A stretch of 10,037 bases of DNA from Streptomyces viridochromogenes (lineage in GTDB: Bacteria; Actinomycetota; Actinomycetes; Streptomycetales; Streptomycetaceae), in contig NZ_LGUR01000028.1 of assembly GCF_001270495.1 (NCBI RefSeq), forward strand, positions 1 through 10,037, written 5' to 3'. The notes beneath the pieces were generated by a model. The model was not told the DNA's origin, made no database searches, and worked only from the letters and a program-made list of their open reading frames with translations. Positions 1 through 5,613 of the stretch are shown in pieces; position 1 is the first letter of the stretch, and every line of letters begins with the position of its first letter. A program made the position numbers and the translations under genes.

Positions 1-1133
1 ACCCGCTGCTCCTCAGCCGGCTCCTCCTCACCGTCCTCCACGGAATGCTCCGCGCTCTCCCCCGCCACCTGCGCGAACAAATCCTCCTGTGTGTAGTCGG
101 CCAGCCCACTGACCCCGACCCCCAGCAGCCGTACACCACCCGTCGTATCCACGGAATCCAACAGTCGAGCCGCAGCCTCCCGCACCACCGCCGGATCATC
201 CGTGGGCCCACGCAACGTCTCGGAACGAGTCAGCGTGGAGAAGTCGTACCGCCGCACCTTCAGCACGATGGTCCGCCCCGACAACCCGGCCCCCCGCAAC
301 CGCCGCACACACCGGTCGGCCAGCCGCTGCACCTCCAGCCCCACCCGCACCCGGTCGTGGATGTCCACGTCATACGTGTCCTCCACCGACACCGACTTGG
401 CCTCCCGCTCGGCCACCACGGGCCGCTCGTCGTGCGCCAGCGCCATGGCGTACAGGGCATGCCCATGAGCCTTGCCCAGCAGCCGTACGAGCTCGTCCTC
501 ACCCGCCTCGGCGATCTCCTCGACCGTGTGGATCCCGGCCCGCCTCAGATGGTCCCCGGTCGCCGGCCCCACCCCCGGCAACGTCCGCACCGACATCGGC
601 CCGAGCAACGCCCGCTCCGTCCCCGGCTCGATCAGCACCAGCCCATCGGGCTTGGCCTGCTCCGAGGCGATCTTCGCCAGCATCTTGGACGCGGCCAGGC
701 CGACCGACCCCGCGAGCCCGGTGACGGCCCGTATGTCGGCGCGCAGCCTCGCCCCCACCAACCGCGCCGACGCCTCGTCCCAGGCCGCCCCACCCGCCTC
801 CAGATCCACGAACGCCTCGTCCAGGCTCAGCGGCTCCACCAGCGGCGACAGCTCCCGCAGCAGCCCCATGACCTGCTCGCTGATGTCCCGGTAGATCCCG
901 AAGCGCGGCACGAGATACGCGGCATTCGGCGCCAGCCGACGCGCCTGCGCCATGGGCATGGCCGAGTGCACCCCGAACACCCGAGCCTCATAGGACGCGG
1001 TGGCGACGACTCCCCGCGGCCCGAGCCCGCCCACGATGACGGCTTTCCCGCGCAGGCTCGGCTTGGATGCCTGCTCCACCGAGGCGTAGAAGGCATCCAT
1101 GTCGAGATGCAGGATCGTAGGCGCGTTCCTCAC
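1..1133 (-). CDS. dinB: DNA polymerase IV (Y-family translesion polymerase), 3' end cut by window edge
   Basis: Error-prone DNA polymerase that copies past damaged template bases. The frame is open from GTG at 1133 to the left edge, giving 377 residues; the C-terminus lies outside the window. The palm begins with HLDMDAFYASVE: D11 is the first metal ligand and Y16 sits at the steric-gate position that excludes ribonucleotides. The second catalytic pair is in SLDEAFVD (D105, E106). A helix-hairpin-helix thumb motif, RTLPGVGPATG, begins near residue 183, and the little-finger domain covers about 245-360. The visible tail is rich in Glu. The GTG is chosen because a TGA lies in frame six codons upstream (1149-1151) and the next ATG would remove the catalytic Asp. 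GGAG lies only 2 nt before it, an unusually short spacing. Gap to the upstream MerR gene is 114 bp; no promoter is obvious. Confidence 0.95.
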   Translation of the reverse strand, partial: MRNAPTILHLDMDAFYASVEQASKPSLRGKAVIVGGLGPRGVVATASYEARVFGVHSAMPMAQARRLAPNAAYLVPRFGIYRDISEQVMGLLRELSPLVEPLSLDEAFVDLEAGGAAWDEASARLVGARLRADIRAVTGLAGSVGLAASKMLAKIASEQAKPDGLVLIEPGTERALLGPMSVRTLPGVGPATGDHLRRAGIHTVEEIAEAGEDELVRLLGKAHGHALYAMALAHDERPVVAEREAKSVSVEDTYDVDIHDRVRVGLEVQRLADRCVRRLRGAGLSGRTIVLKVRRYDFSTLTRSETLRGPTDDPAVVREAAARLLDSVDTTGGVRLLGVGVSGLADYTQEDLFAQVAGESAEHSVEDGEEEPAEEQR

Positions 1134-1247
1134 ATCTCCGATGCTGCCTCACGCCACTGACAATGCCCTGCTACGACCGTCTGATCCGGCGCCCGCCGCC
1201 CTCGGCCGCCCGCCACACCACTACGACATGTGCCTCGGCGGAACCGC

Positions 1248-1910
1248 TCAGACCGCCCGGTTACGCCGCCGCGCCAGCTCGTCCGTCGGATTGTGCCCGA
1301 CCAGGGTCTCCCCGGTGTCAATGCGCTCCCCGTGCAGCTGGGACAAGGCACTCTCCACGTCCCGCCACACCACACCCACAGCGATCCCGAAGATTCCCTG
1401 CCCGCCCTGGAGCAGCGCGTGCACCTCGTCCGGGGAGGTGCACTCGTACACCGTCGCACCGTCGCTCATCAGCGTCATGCGCTCAAGATCCCGAAAGCCC
1501 CGCTCCCGCAGATGCTGGACGGCGGTACGGATGTTCTGCAGCGACACACCGGTGTCGAGGAACCGCTTGACGATCTTCAGGACGACGACGTCCCGGAAGC
1601 TGTACAGCCGCTGTGTTCCCGACCCGTACGCGGGCCGCACGCTGGGCTCGACCAGCCCGGTGCGCGCCCAGTAGTCCAGTTGCCGGTAGGTGATGCCGGC
1701 GGCCGCACACGCCGTCGGACCCCGGTATCCGATCTGCTCGGTCTCCATGGACGCCGCCCCTCCGCCGCTGCTCGGCACGGCCGTCGGTCGCTGCGGAGCG
1801 AGATCGGCCGCGCTGCCCTGAAGCGGGCTGCCATGAAGCGGGTACGGACCGCTCGCCCCGAGACTGCGCCCCGGGGCACCCCCAGCCGTACCGTCGCCGC
1901 TGCTGCTCAC
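1248..1910 (-). CDS. MerR-family transcriptional regulator, Rv1830 (McdR/ResR) type
   Basis: Predicted DNA-binding regulator of 220 residues. Residues 1-55 are rich in Gly, Ser, Ala and Pro and look disordered. The MerR winged helix-turn-helix spans about 61-130 (GYRGPTACAAAGITYRQLDYWARTGLVEPS, then RLYSFRDVVVLKIVKRFLDTGVSLQNIR). The C-terminal part contains the segment ECTSPDEVHALLQGGQGIF, which I recognise from mycobacterial Rv1830, a growth and division-linked regulator. There are no cysteines arranged as a metal or redox sensor. The GTG at 1910 is preferred because GGAGG (1916-1920) lies 5 nt upstream and a good promoter (1941-1969) sits just before it; a longer frame from 1988 would start upstream of that promoter. 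A second start, ATG at 1748 (M55), also has GGAGG at 1759-1763 and would make only the folded part. The target genes are not visible from sequence. Confidence 0.9.
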   Translation of the reverse strand: MSSSGDGTAGGAPGRSLGASGPYPLHGSPLQGSAADLAPQRPTAVPSSGGGAASMETEQIGYRGPTACAAAGITYRQLDYWARTGLVEPSVRPAYGSGTQRLYSFRDVVVLKIVKRFLDTGVSLQNIRTAVQHLRERGFRDLERMTLMSDGATVYECTSPDEVHALLQGGQGIFGIAVGVVWRDVESALSQLHGERIDTGETLVGHNPTDELARRRNRAV

Positions 1911-1940
1911 GCCGACCTCCGTCCTTGACCTGCCTTCTCG

Positions 1941-1969
1941 ACGGTAGGCAGTCACCAGGGGTGCGTCAA
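1941..1969 (-). promoter_or_regulatory. Sigma-70 (HrdB-type) promoter of the MerR gene at 1248-1910
   Basis: On the minus strand, TTGACG (1964-1969) and TACCGT (1941-1946) are separated by exactly 17 nt. This fits the principal Streptomyces consensus TTGAC(A/G) and TANNNT. Start of transcription would fall near 1934, leaving a leader of about 25 nt that contains the GGAGG at 1916-1920 before GTG 1910. The fit is good but is by eye. Confidence 0.65.
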
Positions 1970-1978
1970 CGATCGCCA

Positions 1979-1996
1979 CACTCGGCACGCCGAGTG
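1979..1996. promoter_or_regulatory. Perfect palindrome upstream of the MerR promoter, operator candidate
   Basis: CACTCGGC-AC-GCCGAGTG has two perfect 8-bp arms and a 2-bp centre. It lies 10 bp upstream of the -35 box, about -45 to -62 from the expected start point, which is where an activator or an autoregulator could bind. It could also fold as RNA, but no T-run follows on either strand, so a protein-binding site is the simpler reading. Confidence 0.45.
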
Positions 1997-2005
1997 ATAA
2001 TCACC
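1993..2005. promoter_or_regulatory. AGTGA-TAA-TCACC site, resembles early BldD half-site arrangement
   Basis: The 13 bases AGTGATAATCACC contain the perfect 11-bp palindrome GTGAT-A-ATCAC (1994-2004) and overlap the end of the 1979-1996 palindrome. They match AGTGA(N)mTCACC, the arrangement first described for BldD sites at Streptomyces developmental promoters. They do not fit the later 15-bp pseudo-palindromic BldD consensus well, so the assignment is tentative. Confidence 0.3.
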
Positions 2006-2015
2006 CTAGGAGTGG

Positions 2016-2040
2016 TTTCCCGCACCCCACCGCGGGGAAA
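2016..2040 (-). terminator. Possible stem-loop between the DUF151 gene and the MerR gene
   Basis: TTTCCCGC (2016-2023) pairs with GCGGGGAAA (2032-2040) with one bulged base and an 8-nt loop. It is 91-115 nt past the stop of the DUF151 gene. No U-run follows on the minus strand; many Streptomyces terminators lack one, so termination is possible but unproven. Confidence 0.3.
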
Positions 2041-2092
2041 GGCTAGCCGAATGCGCTCGGAGCGGGCCGCAGGACGCTCTCCCTCGCCGCTG

Positions 2093-2110
2093 GCAAATGC
2101 CGGCATTTGC
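2093..2110. promoter_or_regulatory. Perfect 18-bp palindrome downstream of the DUF151 gene
   Basis: GCAAATGCC and GGCATTTGC form an uninterrupted, perfect dyad 20 bp past the stop codon at 2131. As RNA it could fold to a 7-bp stem with a CCGG loop, but the stem is AT-containing and no U-run follows, so it is a weak terminator. Perfect symmetry without a spacer is more typical of a binding site for a dimeric regulator. I do not recognise the motif as the site of a named Streptomyces regulator. Confidence 0.45.
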
Positions 2111-2130
2111 GTAGTAACCGACTGTGCGCC

Positions 2131-2604
2131 TCACTGACTGCTGGTGCCGAAGTCCTCGGGCGAGATCTGGTCGAGGAACTCGCGGAACTTCTCCACCTCG
2201 TCCTCCTGCTCGTCCGGGATCGCGATGCCGGCGTCGTCGAGGACGCCGTCGCTGCCGTAGATCGGCGTTCCGGTGCGCAGGGCCAGCGCTATGGCATCGG
2301 ACGGACGGGCGCTCACCTCGACACCACTGGCGAAGACCAGCTCGGCGTAGAAGACACCCTCACGCAGGTCCGTGATGCGCACTTCGGTGAGCTCCTGGCC
2401 GACGGCCTCCAGCACGTCCTTGAACAGGTCGTGGGTCAGCGGTCGCGCGGGGGCCATGCCCTGCTGGGCGAAGGCGATGGCCGTCGCCTCCCCCGGCCCG
2501 ATCCAGATGGGGAGGTAGCGGTCGCCTCCCACTTCACGCAGGAGCACGATCGGTTGGTTGGAGGGCATTTCGACCCGGACACCTACGACATCGAGCTCGT
2601 TCAC
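2131..2604 (-). CDS. DUF151 / bifunctional nuclease (BFN) family protein
   Basis: Cytosolic protein of 157 residues with one BFN (DUF151) domain over about 1-135, recognisable from MNELDVVGVRVEMPSNQPIV, the LPIWIGPGEATAIAF block and the SARPSDAIALALRTGTPIY block. The last 20 residues are acidic. Family members in plants have DNase/RNase activity; the activity of bacterial members is poorly established, so nuclease function here is by family only. The length is usual for actinobacterial members and there is no C-terminal UVR domain. Start is GTG 2604; AGGG at 2612-2615 could be a weak ribosome site, or the transcript may be leaderless (TAGGGT at 2611-2616). It sits between two MerR genes, an order shared with mycobacteria (Rv1828-Rv1829-Rv1830), and is 85 bp from the upstream one. 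Confidence 0.92.
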   Translation of the reverse strand: MNELDVVGVRVEMPSNQPIVLLREVGGDRYLPIWIGPGEATAIAFAQQGMAPARPLTHDLFKDVLEAVGQELTEVRITDLREGVFYAELVFASGVEVSARPSDAIALALRTGTPIYGSDGVLDDAGIAIPDEQEDEVEKFREFLDQISPEDFGTSSQ

Positions 2605-2610
2605 ACAGCA

Positions 2611-2616
2611 ACCCTA
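2611..2616 (-). promoter_or_regulatory. -10 element TAGGGT suggesting a leaderless mRNA for the DUF151 gene
   Basis: TAGGGT on the minus strand fits the Streptomyces -10 consensus and ends 6 nt before the GTG at 2604, the spacing that places transcription start on the first base of the start codon. No matching TTGAC-type -35 is seen at 16-18 nt upstream. The same bases include AGGG, which could instead be a weak Shine-Dalgarno sequence. Confidence 0.35.
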
Positions 2617-2689
2617 GGCCGTGCTCGGGACGTTTGGGTAGTCGGGCAGAGAACGGGTGGCCGATCCGGCCTCCCTGTGCATGCCCCGC

Positions 2690-3427
2690 TCAGGGCAGCC
2701 GCACCCCGAGAGCGGTCTGCACCAGCGCGGAGTGCAGCTTCACGGTGAGACCCGCCAGCTCCTTCGCGCGCGCCTCGGCGTGAGCCCTGGTCTGCGGGTT
2801 GCGGTGGCGGCGCAGCGGCGCCACGACCTGGTCCACGAGCCCGGCCTCCCGGTCCGCGGCGGCCTTCATCACCCGTAGATGCCTTGGCTCGATCCCGAAC
2901 CGCCCCAGCTCGGCGACGAGCGAGGCCACGGTGACCGCCTCCGCGTCGTACGCCCCGTCCGGCAGCGGGGTGATCAGGCCGTACGACTCCCATTCCGTGA
3001 GCTCCTGCTCACCGATCTCGGCAGCTGCAAGCAGCGCGGACCGCCCGATCCGGGCCGGTGCGGGCGGCTCGACGGGCTCCAGGACCGTTTCTCCATCACG
3101 CTGACGGCACAGGGCCGGCAGCGGCGCGGCCTCACCGCGCTCCATGGCATCCAGATGCTCGCGGATGACCTTGAGCGGCAGATAGTGGTCCCGCTGCATC
3201 CGCAGGACGTGACCGAGCCTCTCGACGTCCCGCGTGCTGAACTTGCGATACCCCGAGGGGGTCCGCTGCGGCTCGACAAGACCCTCCGACTCCAGGAAGC
3301 GGATCTTGGAGATGGTGATGTCAGGGAACTCCTCGCGCAGCACGTTCAGCACCGCGCCGATGCTCATCAGCCGACTGTCCGTGGCGGCGATGCCGTAGCC
3401 GGCACCGCCGCTCGGTGTTTTCAGCAT
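2690..3427 (-). CDS. ftsR: MerR-family transcriptional regulator, FtsR type
   Basis: Predicted DNA-binding regulator of 245 residues. The N-terminal MerR helix-turn-helix spans about 21-97 (MSIGAVLNVLREEFPDITIS, then KIRFLESEGLVEPQRTPSGYRKFSTRDVERL), ending in QRDHYLPLKVIREHLDAM. The FPDITISKIRFLESEGL form is typical of the Rv1828 / corynebacterial FtsR family, where FtsR activates ftsZ; that role is transferred from relatives. The second half (about 128-190) again looks MerR-like: an ALLAAAEIGEQEL helix pair is followed by WESYGLITPLPDGAYD. ATG 3427 is taken as start, with GGAAGG at 3431-3436 close upstream; M21 is a possible alternative. The gene follows the FHA gene by 41 bp and is probably cotranscribed with it, as garA/odhI is with its MerR partner in mycobacteria and corynebacteria. 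No metal-binding cysteine cluster is present. Confidence 0.92.
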   Translation of the reverse strand: MLKTPSGGAGYGIAATDSRLMSIGAVLNVLREEFPDITISKIRFLESEGLVEPQRTPSGYRKFSTRDVERLGHVLRMQRDHYLPLKVIREHLDAMERGEAAPLPALCRQRDGETVLEPVEPPAPARIGRSALLAAAEIGEQELTEWESYGLITPLPDGAYDAEAVTVASLVAELGRFGIEPRHLRVMKAAADREAGLVDQVVAPLRRHRNPQTRAHAEARAKELAGLTVKLHSALVQTALGVRLP

Positions 3428-3442
3428 GGACCTTCCCTGGGT

Positions 3443-3466
3443 CTCCCCGGACGGGCTCCGGGGGAG
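3443..3466 (-). terminator. GC-rich hairpin between the FHA gene and ftsR
   Basis: CTCCCCGGA (3443-3451) pairs with TCCGGGGGAG (3457-3466) around a 5-nt loop with one extra G. It starts directly after the FHA stop codon at 3469 and ends 15 nt before the start of the next gene. With no U-run it may be a partial terminator, or an RNA-processing or stability element that lowers ftsR relative to the FHA gene. Confidence 0.35.
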
Positions 3467-3468
3467 GG

Positions 3469-4245
3469 TCAGTAGCCCCGCTGGCTCGCGTAGAAGACCA
3501 GCCGGTACTTGCCGATCTGCACCTCGTCACCGTTGTTCAGAGCGACCCGGTCGATCCGCTCACGGTTGACGTAGGTGCCGTTGAGACTGCCGACGTCGGC
3601 CACCGTGAACGAGCCGTCCTGGCCGCGATGGAACTCCACGTGCCGTCGCGAGACCGTGACGTCGTCCAGGAAGATGTCACTCTGCGGGTGACGCCCGGCC
3701 GTGGTCAGATCGCCGTCAAGGAGGAAGCGACTGCCCGAGTTCGGCCCACGACGCACCACCAGGAGCGCGGAGCCCATCGGCAGCGCGTCCACGGCGGCCT
3801 GTGCCTCGGGCGACAGCGCCGGGATCGGCGTCTGGCCGGTGGCCTCGGCGTCGTAGGCCTCAAGACCGGAGATGGAGATCGTGGACGTCGTCTCGGACGG
3901 GCGCTCGGGCGTCGCACCGGCCCGCAGCGGCGCGCCACAGTTGGAACAGAAGCGGCTGTTCTCCGCGTTGCGGTTACCGCACCTCGTACACACCAGGGCC
4001 GACATCGGGGAAAACCCTCCACCCGTACTTGAGGTTGACGGTTGCCCGAAACCTATGCCTCCGGACTGGCCAGGGTCAACCGACGGCGCGCCCTGACCTC
4101 CGGAAATGTCACCGCCCGGCCCAGACACCTGATCCCGGAACAAGGGACGCTGGCCCTCTTCGTCCCCTTGTGCGCGGTGACGAGAGGTCGCGTTGTCGCT
4201 ACCCTCTCGCGCGCTCTTGCCGAACAACTTCGCAAACAACTTCAC
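3469..4245 (-). CDS. Zinc-ribbon plus FHA-domain protein with GarA-like ETTS phosphorylation motif
   Basis: Predicted phosphothreonine-binding signalling protein of 258 residues. A short basic start (VKLFAKLFGKSAR) leads into a Gly/Ser/Gln-rich linker (about 30-80). A zinc ribbon follows with C86-x2-C89 and C100-x2-C103, then SETTSTISISG at 117-127, then an FHA domain over about 160-252 with conserved G184-R185, SRRH (199-202) and NG (222-223). ETTS is the motif phosphorylated by PknB/PknG in mycobacterial GarA and corynebacterial OdhI, where the phosphorylated tail folds onto its own FHA domain; the same switch is inferred here. Relatives regulate 2-oxoglutarate metabolism, but GarA itself lacks the zinc ribbon and linker. 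GTG 4245 is chosen because AAGGGG lies 8 nt upstream and the following residues match what I remember of streptomycete homologues. ATG 4005 (M81) also has a strong GGAGGG (4015-4020) and would give a 178-residue form. Confidence 0.9.
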   Translation of the reverse strand: MKLFAKLFGKSAREGSDNATSRHRAQGDEEGQRPLFRDQVSGPGGDISGGQGAPSVDPGQSGGIGFGQPSTSSTGGGFSPMSALVCTRCGNRNAENSRFCSNCGAPLRAGATPERPSETTSTISISGLEAYDAEATGQTPIPALSPEAQAAVDALPMGSALLVVRRGPNSGSRFLLDGDLTTAGRHPQSDIFLDDVTVSRRHVEFHRGQDGSFTVADVGSLNGTYVNRERIDRVALNNGDEVQIGKYRLVFYASQRGY

Positions 4246-4331
4246 GGGCGATTCCCCTTGACCGAAACAGACCCGCCCGTGGGGCAGGACGAACCCTGAC
4301 TGCACTCTCTGAACGACCCGGACATCCTCAC

Positions 4332-4358
4332 AACGTCCGTCTCCACCAGACAGTTTCC
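4332..4358 (-). promoter_or_regulatory. ECF-sigma-like promoter candidate upstream of the FHA gene
   Basis: On the minus strand GGAAAC (4353-4358) and CGTT (4332-4335) are 17 nt apart, resembling the GGAAC / CGTT pattern of stress ECF sigma factors. It would give a leader of about 80 nt before GTG 4245. The 4246-4435 gap has no convincing TTGAC/TANNNT pair, which is the main reason to consider it. Such short motifs arise by chance. Confidence 0.28.
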
Positions 4359-4362
4359 ACCA

Positions 4363-4382
4363 CGCACCACCCATTCGGTGCG
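4363..4382 (-). terminator. Small hairpin downstream of the DUF881 cassette
   Basis: CGCACC (4363-4368) and GGTGCG (4377-4382) form a perfect 6-bp stem with an 8-nt loop, 54-73 nt past the stop at 4436 and just upstream of the ECF-like -35. It may end the DUF881 cassette transcript or be an operator; no U-run is present. Confidence 0.3.
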
Positions 4383-4435
4383 CCGACCCCCCGCAACCTC
4401 ATGCCCTCGCCGGACGTCCCCCATGCACCCCCGGT

Positions 4436-5284
4436 TCACTGTGAGGACGACCGAGCGTAGTCAGGCCGCTTCGCCGCTCGCAAGGCGTCCACGAGGATCT
4501 TGTCCGACCGCTCGATGGTCACGGTGGCCTGCTCCTTCTCAAGGGTCTGCACCACGCCTCCAGGGATGTTGAGCGCCGGTTCGAGGTCCTGCGGCTTGCC
4601 GATGACCTTGAAACGATAGGGAGCGTTGATCTTGTTCCCGTCGACGCTCACGCTGTTGCCCGAATCGGTCAGATAGGTGTCGGCGACGACGCGTACGCCG
4701 TTCACCTGGATCGCTTCAGCGCCGGCAGCGCGCAGCTCCTGGATCGCGTCGAGCAGCATGTCCGCTTCGACCGTCCCCTTCGTGTCGTCGATGGTCATCG
4801 TGATGCCAGGTCCCTGCGCGGCCACGGTGCCCGCCAGAATGCCGAGTTGCTTCTCCTTCTCGACCGTCTGCTTGCGGGCCTCCTCAGCCTGGTTCGAACT
4901 GTTCTCCAGTTCGTCCCGCTGTTTTTCGAGACCTTGCTTCTCGTCCTCAAGACGCTGAGTACGGTCGTCCAGTTCATCGAGGATGCGAACCAGATCTTCC
5001 TGACGTGCGCCGCGCAGGGCGCTGTCGCCGTCGCTGTTCGACGCTACCTGGACGGCCAGGCCGAAGCCGAGGCCGAACAGCAGCAGGGCGACGATGAGTT
5101 GGGCTCTGGTGACCCTGGGCGGCCACAGCCCCTTCGCCAGCCGCTGCCGACCGGTCAACTGGGGCGGCTGCTCCTCGGTGGCGGCGTCCACGGCCTCCGC
5201 CTCGTCGGCGGCAGGCACCTCCTCGGGCAGTTCCTTGCGCAACCTGTTCTCCGCGGCCTCGTCGTGGTTGCTCATCGGCCTCAC
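4436..5284 (-). CDS. DUF881 membrane-anchored coiled-coil protein (YlxW/YlxX-like)
   Basis: Single-pass membrane protein of 282 residues with unknown biochemical function. An acidic cytoplasmic N-terminus (1-58) leads to one membrane helix (about 61-81, AQLIVALLLFGLGFGLAVQV). A heptad-like charged coiled coil covers about 94-148, and the DUF881 domain about 147-270, beginning LGILAGTVAAQGPGITMTID and including ELRAAGAEAIQVNGVRV. The extracellular side would carry coil and domain. Proteins of this family are encoded beside sbp, ftsA and ftsZ in Bacillus, so a link to division or cell-wall growth is plausible but only by context. GTG 5284 overlaps the sbp stop as GTGA (5281-5284), implying coupled translation; ATG 5275 (M4) is an alternative start. 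It is a paralogue of the gene at 5610-6521 and lacks that protein's insertion after the first DUF881 strands. Confidence 0.93.
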   Translation of the reverse strand: MRPMSNHDEAAENRLRKELPEEVPAADEAEAVDAATEEQPPQLTGRQRLAKGLWPPRVTRAQLIVALLLFGLGFGLAVQVASNSDGDSALRGARQEDLVRILDELDDRTQRLEDEKQGLEKQRDELENSSNQAEEARKQTVEKEKQLGILAGTVAAQGPGITMTIDDTKGTVEADMLLDAIQELRAAGAEAIQVNGVRVVADTYLTDSGNSVSVDGNKINAPYRFKVIGKPQDLEPALNIPGGVVQTLEKEQATVTIERSDKILVDALRAAKRPDYARSSSQ

Positions 5285-5613
5285 GCCCGGAAGACGTGCC
5301 GGCGAATCGCCGCGGCGTTCGAGAAGATCCGGATACCGAGCACGACGACGACACCGGTGGACAGCTGGGCTCCCACGCCCAACTTGTCGCCCAGGAACAC
5401 GATCAGCGCGGCCACGACCACGTTGGACAGGAACGACACGACGAAGACCTTGTCGTCGAAGATCCCGTCGAGCATGGCCCGTAGACCGCCGAAGACGGCG
5501 TCGAGAGCCGCCACGACGGCGATCGGCAGATAAGGCTCGACGACCGCCGGAACCTCGGGCCGGACCAACAGGCCGGCCACGACTCCCACGACGAGGCCCA
5601 GTACGGCGATCAC
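5281..5613 (-). CDS. sbp: Small basic protein Sbp (DUF1290), integral membrane protein
   Basis: Integral membrane protein of 110 residues, the usual length for the family. Hydrophobic segments run at about 2-17, 30-48, 56-75 and 82-97, with the basic C-terminus RRHVFRA. The central motif ALDAVFGGLRAMLDGIFDDKVF, here at about 36-57, is the family hallmark (see positions for the full stretch). The function is unknown; in Bacillus sbp lies directly before ftsA-ftsZ, and in mycobacteria it is sandwiched between two DUF881 genes as here. Start GTG 5613 overlaps the upstream stop as GTGA (5610-5613), and its own stop overlaps the downstream start in the same way, so the three genes form one translationally coupled unit. 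No ribosome site of its own is evident, in keeping with coupling. Confidence 0.94.
   Translation of the reverse strand: MIAVLGLVVGVVAGLLVRPEVPAVVEPYLPIAVVAALDAVFGGLRAMLDGIFDDKVFVVSFLSNVVVAALIVFLGDKLGVGAQLSTGVVVVLGIRIFSNAAAIRRHVFRA

Noticed and set aside
45..1160. A 371-codon plus-strand frame opposite dinB
   Set aside because: Its composition is Pro/His/Arg/Gln-rich shadow sequence, while the minus strand carries intact polymerase catalytic motifs.
1134..1247. Repeated GC-rich blocks and a possible G-quadruplex or promoter before dinB
   Set aside because: Only three runs of three Gs are present, the repeats are simple CGCCC-type runs expected at this GC, and no -35/-10 pair has acceptable spacing.
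2093..2110. Reading the 18-bp palindrome as a Zur, Nur or ArgR site
   Set aside because: It resembles parts of those motifs in having AAAT/ATTT arms, but does not match the spacing or core of any that I can recall, so no regulator is named.
2659..2677. Small inverted repeat GGCCG-ATC-CGGCC and a CCCTG/CAGGG pair after ftsR
   Set aside because: Stems are only 5 bp with no U-run, which is expected by chance in this base composition.
4246..4374. N-terminal extension of the FHA protein to 301 residues
   Set aside because: The added 43 residues have no similarity to the family, and AAGGGG sits correctly before GTG 4245.
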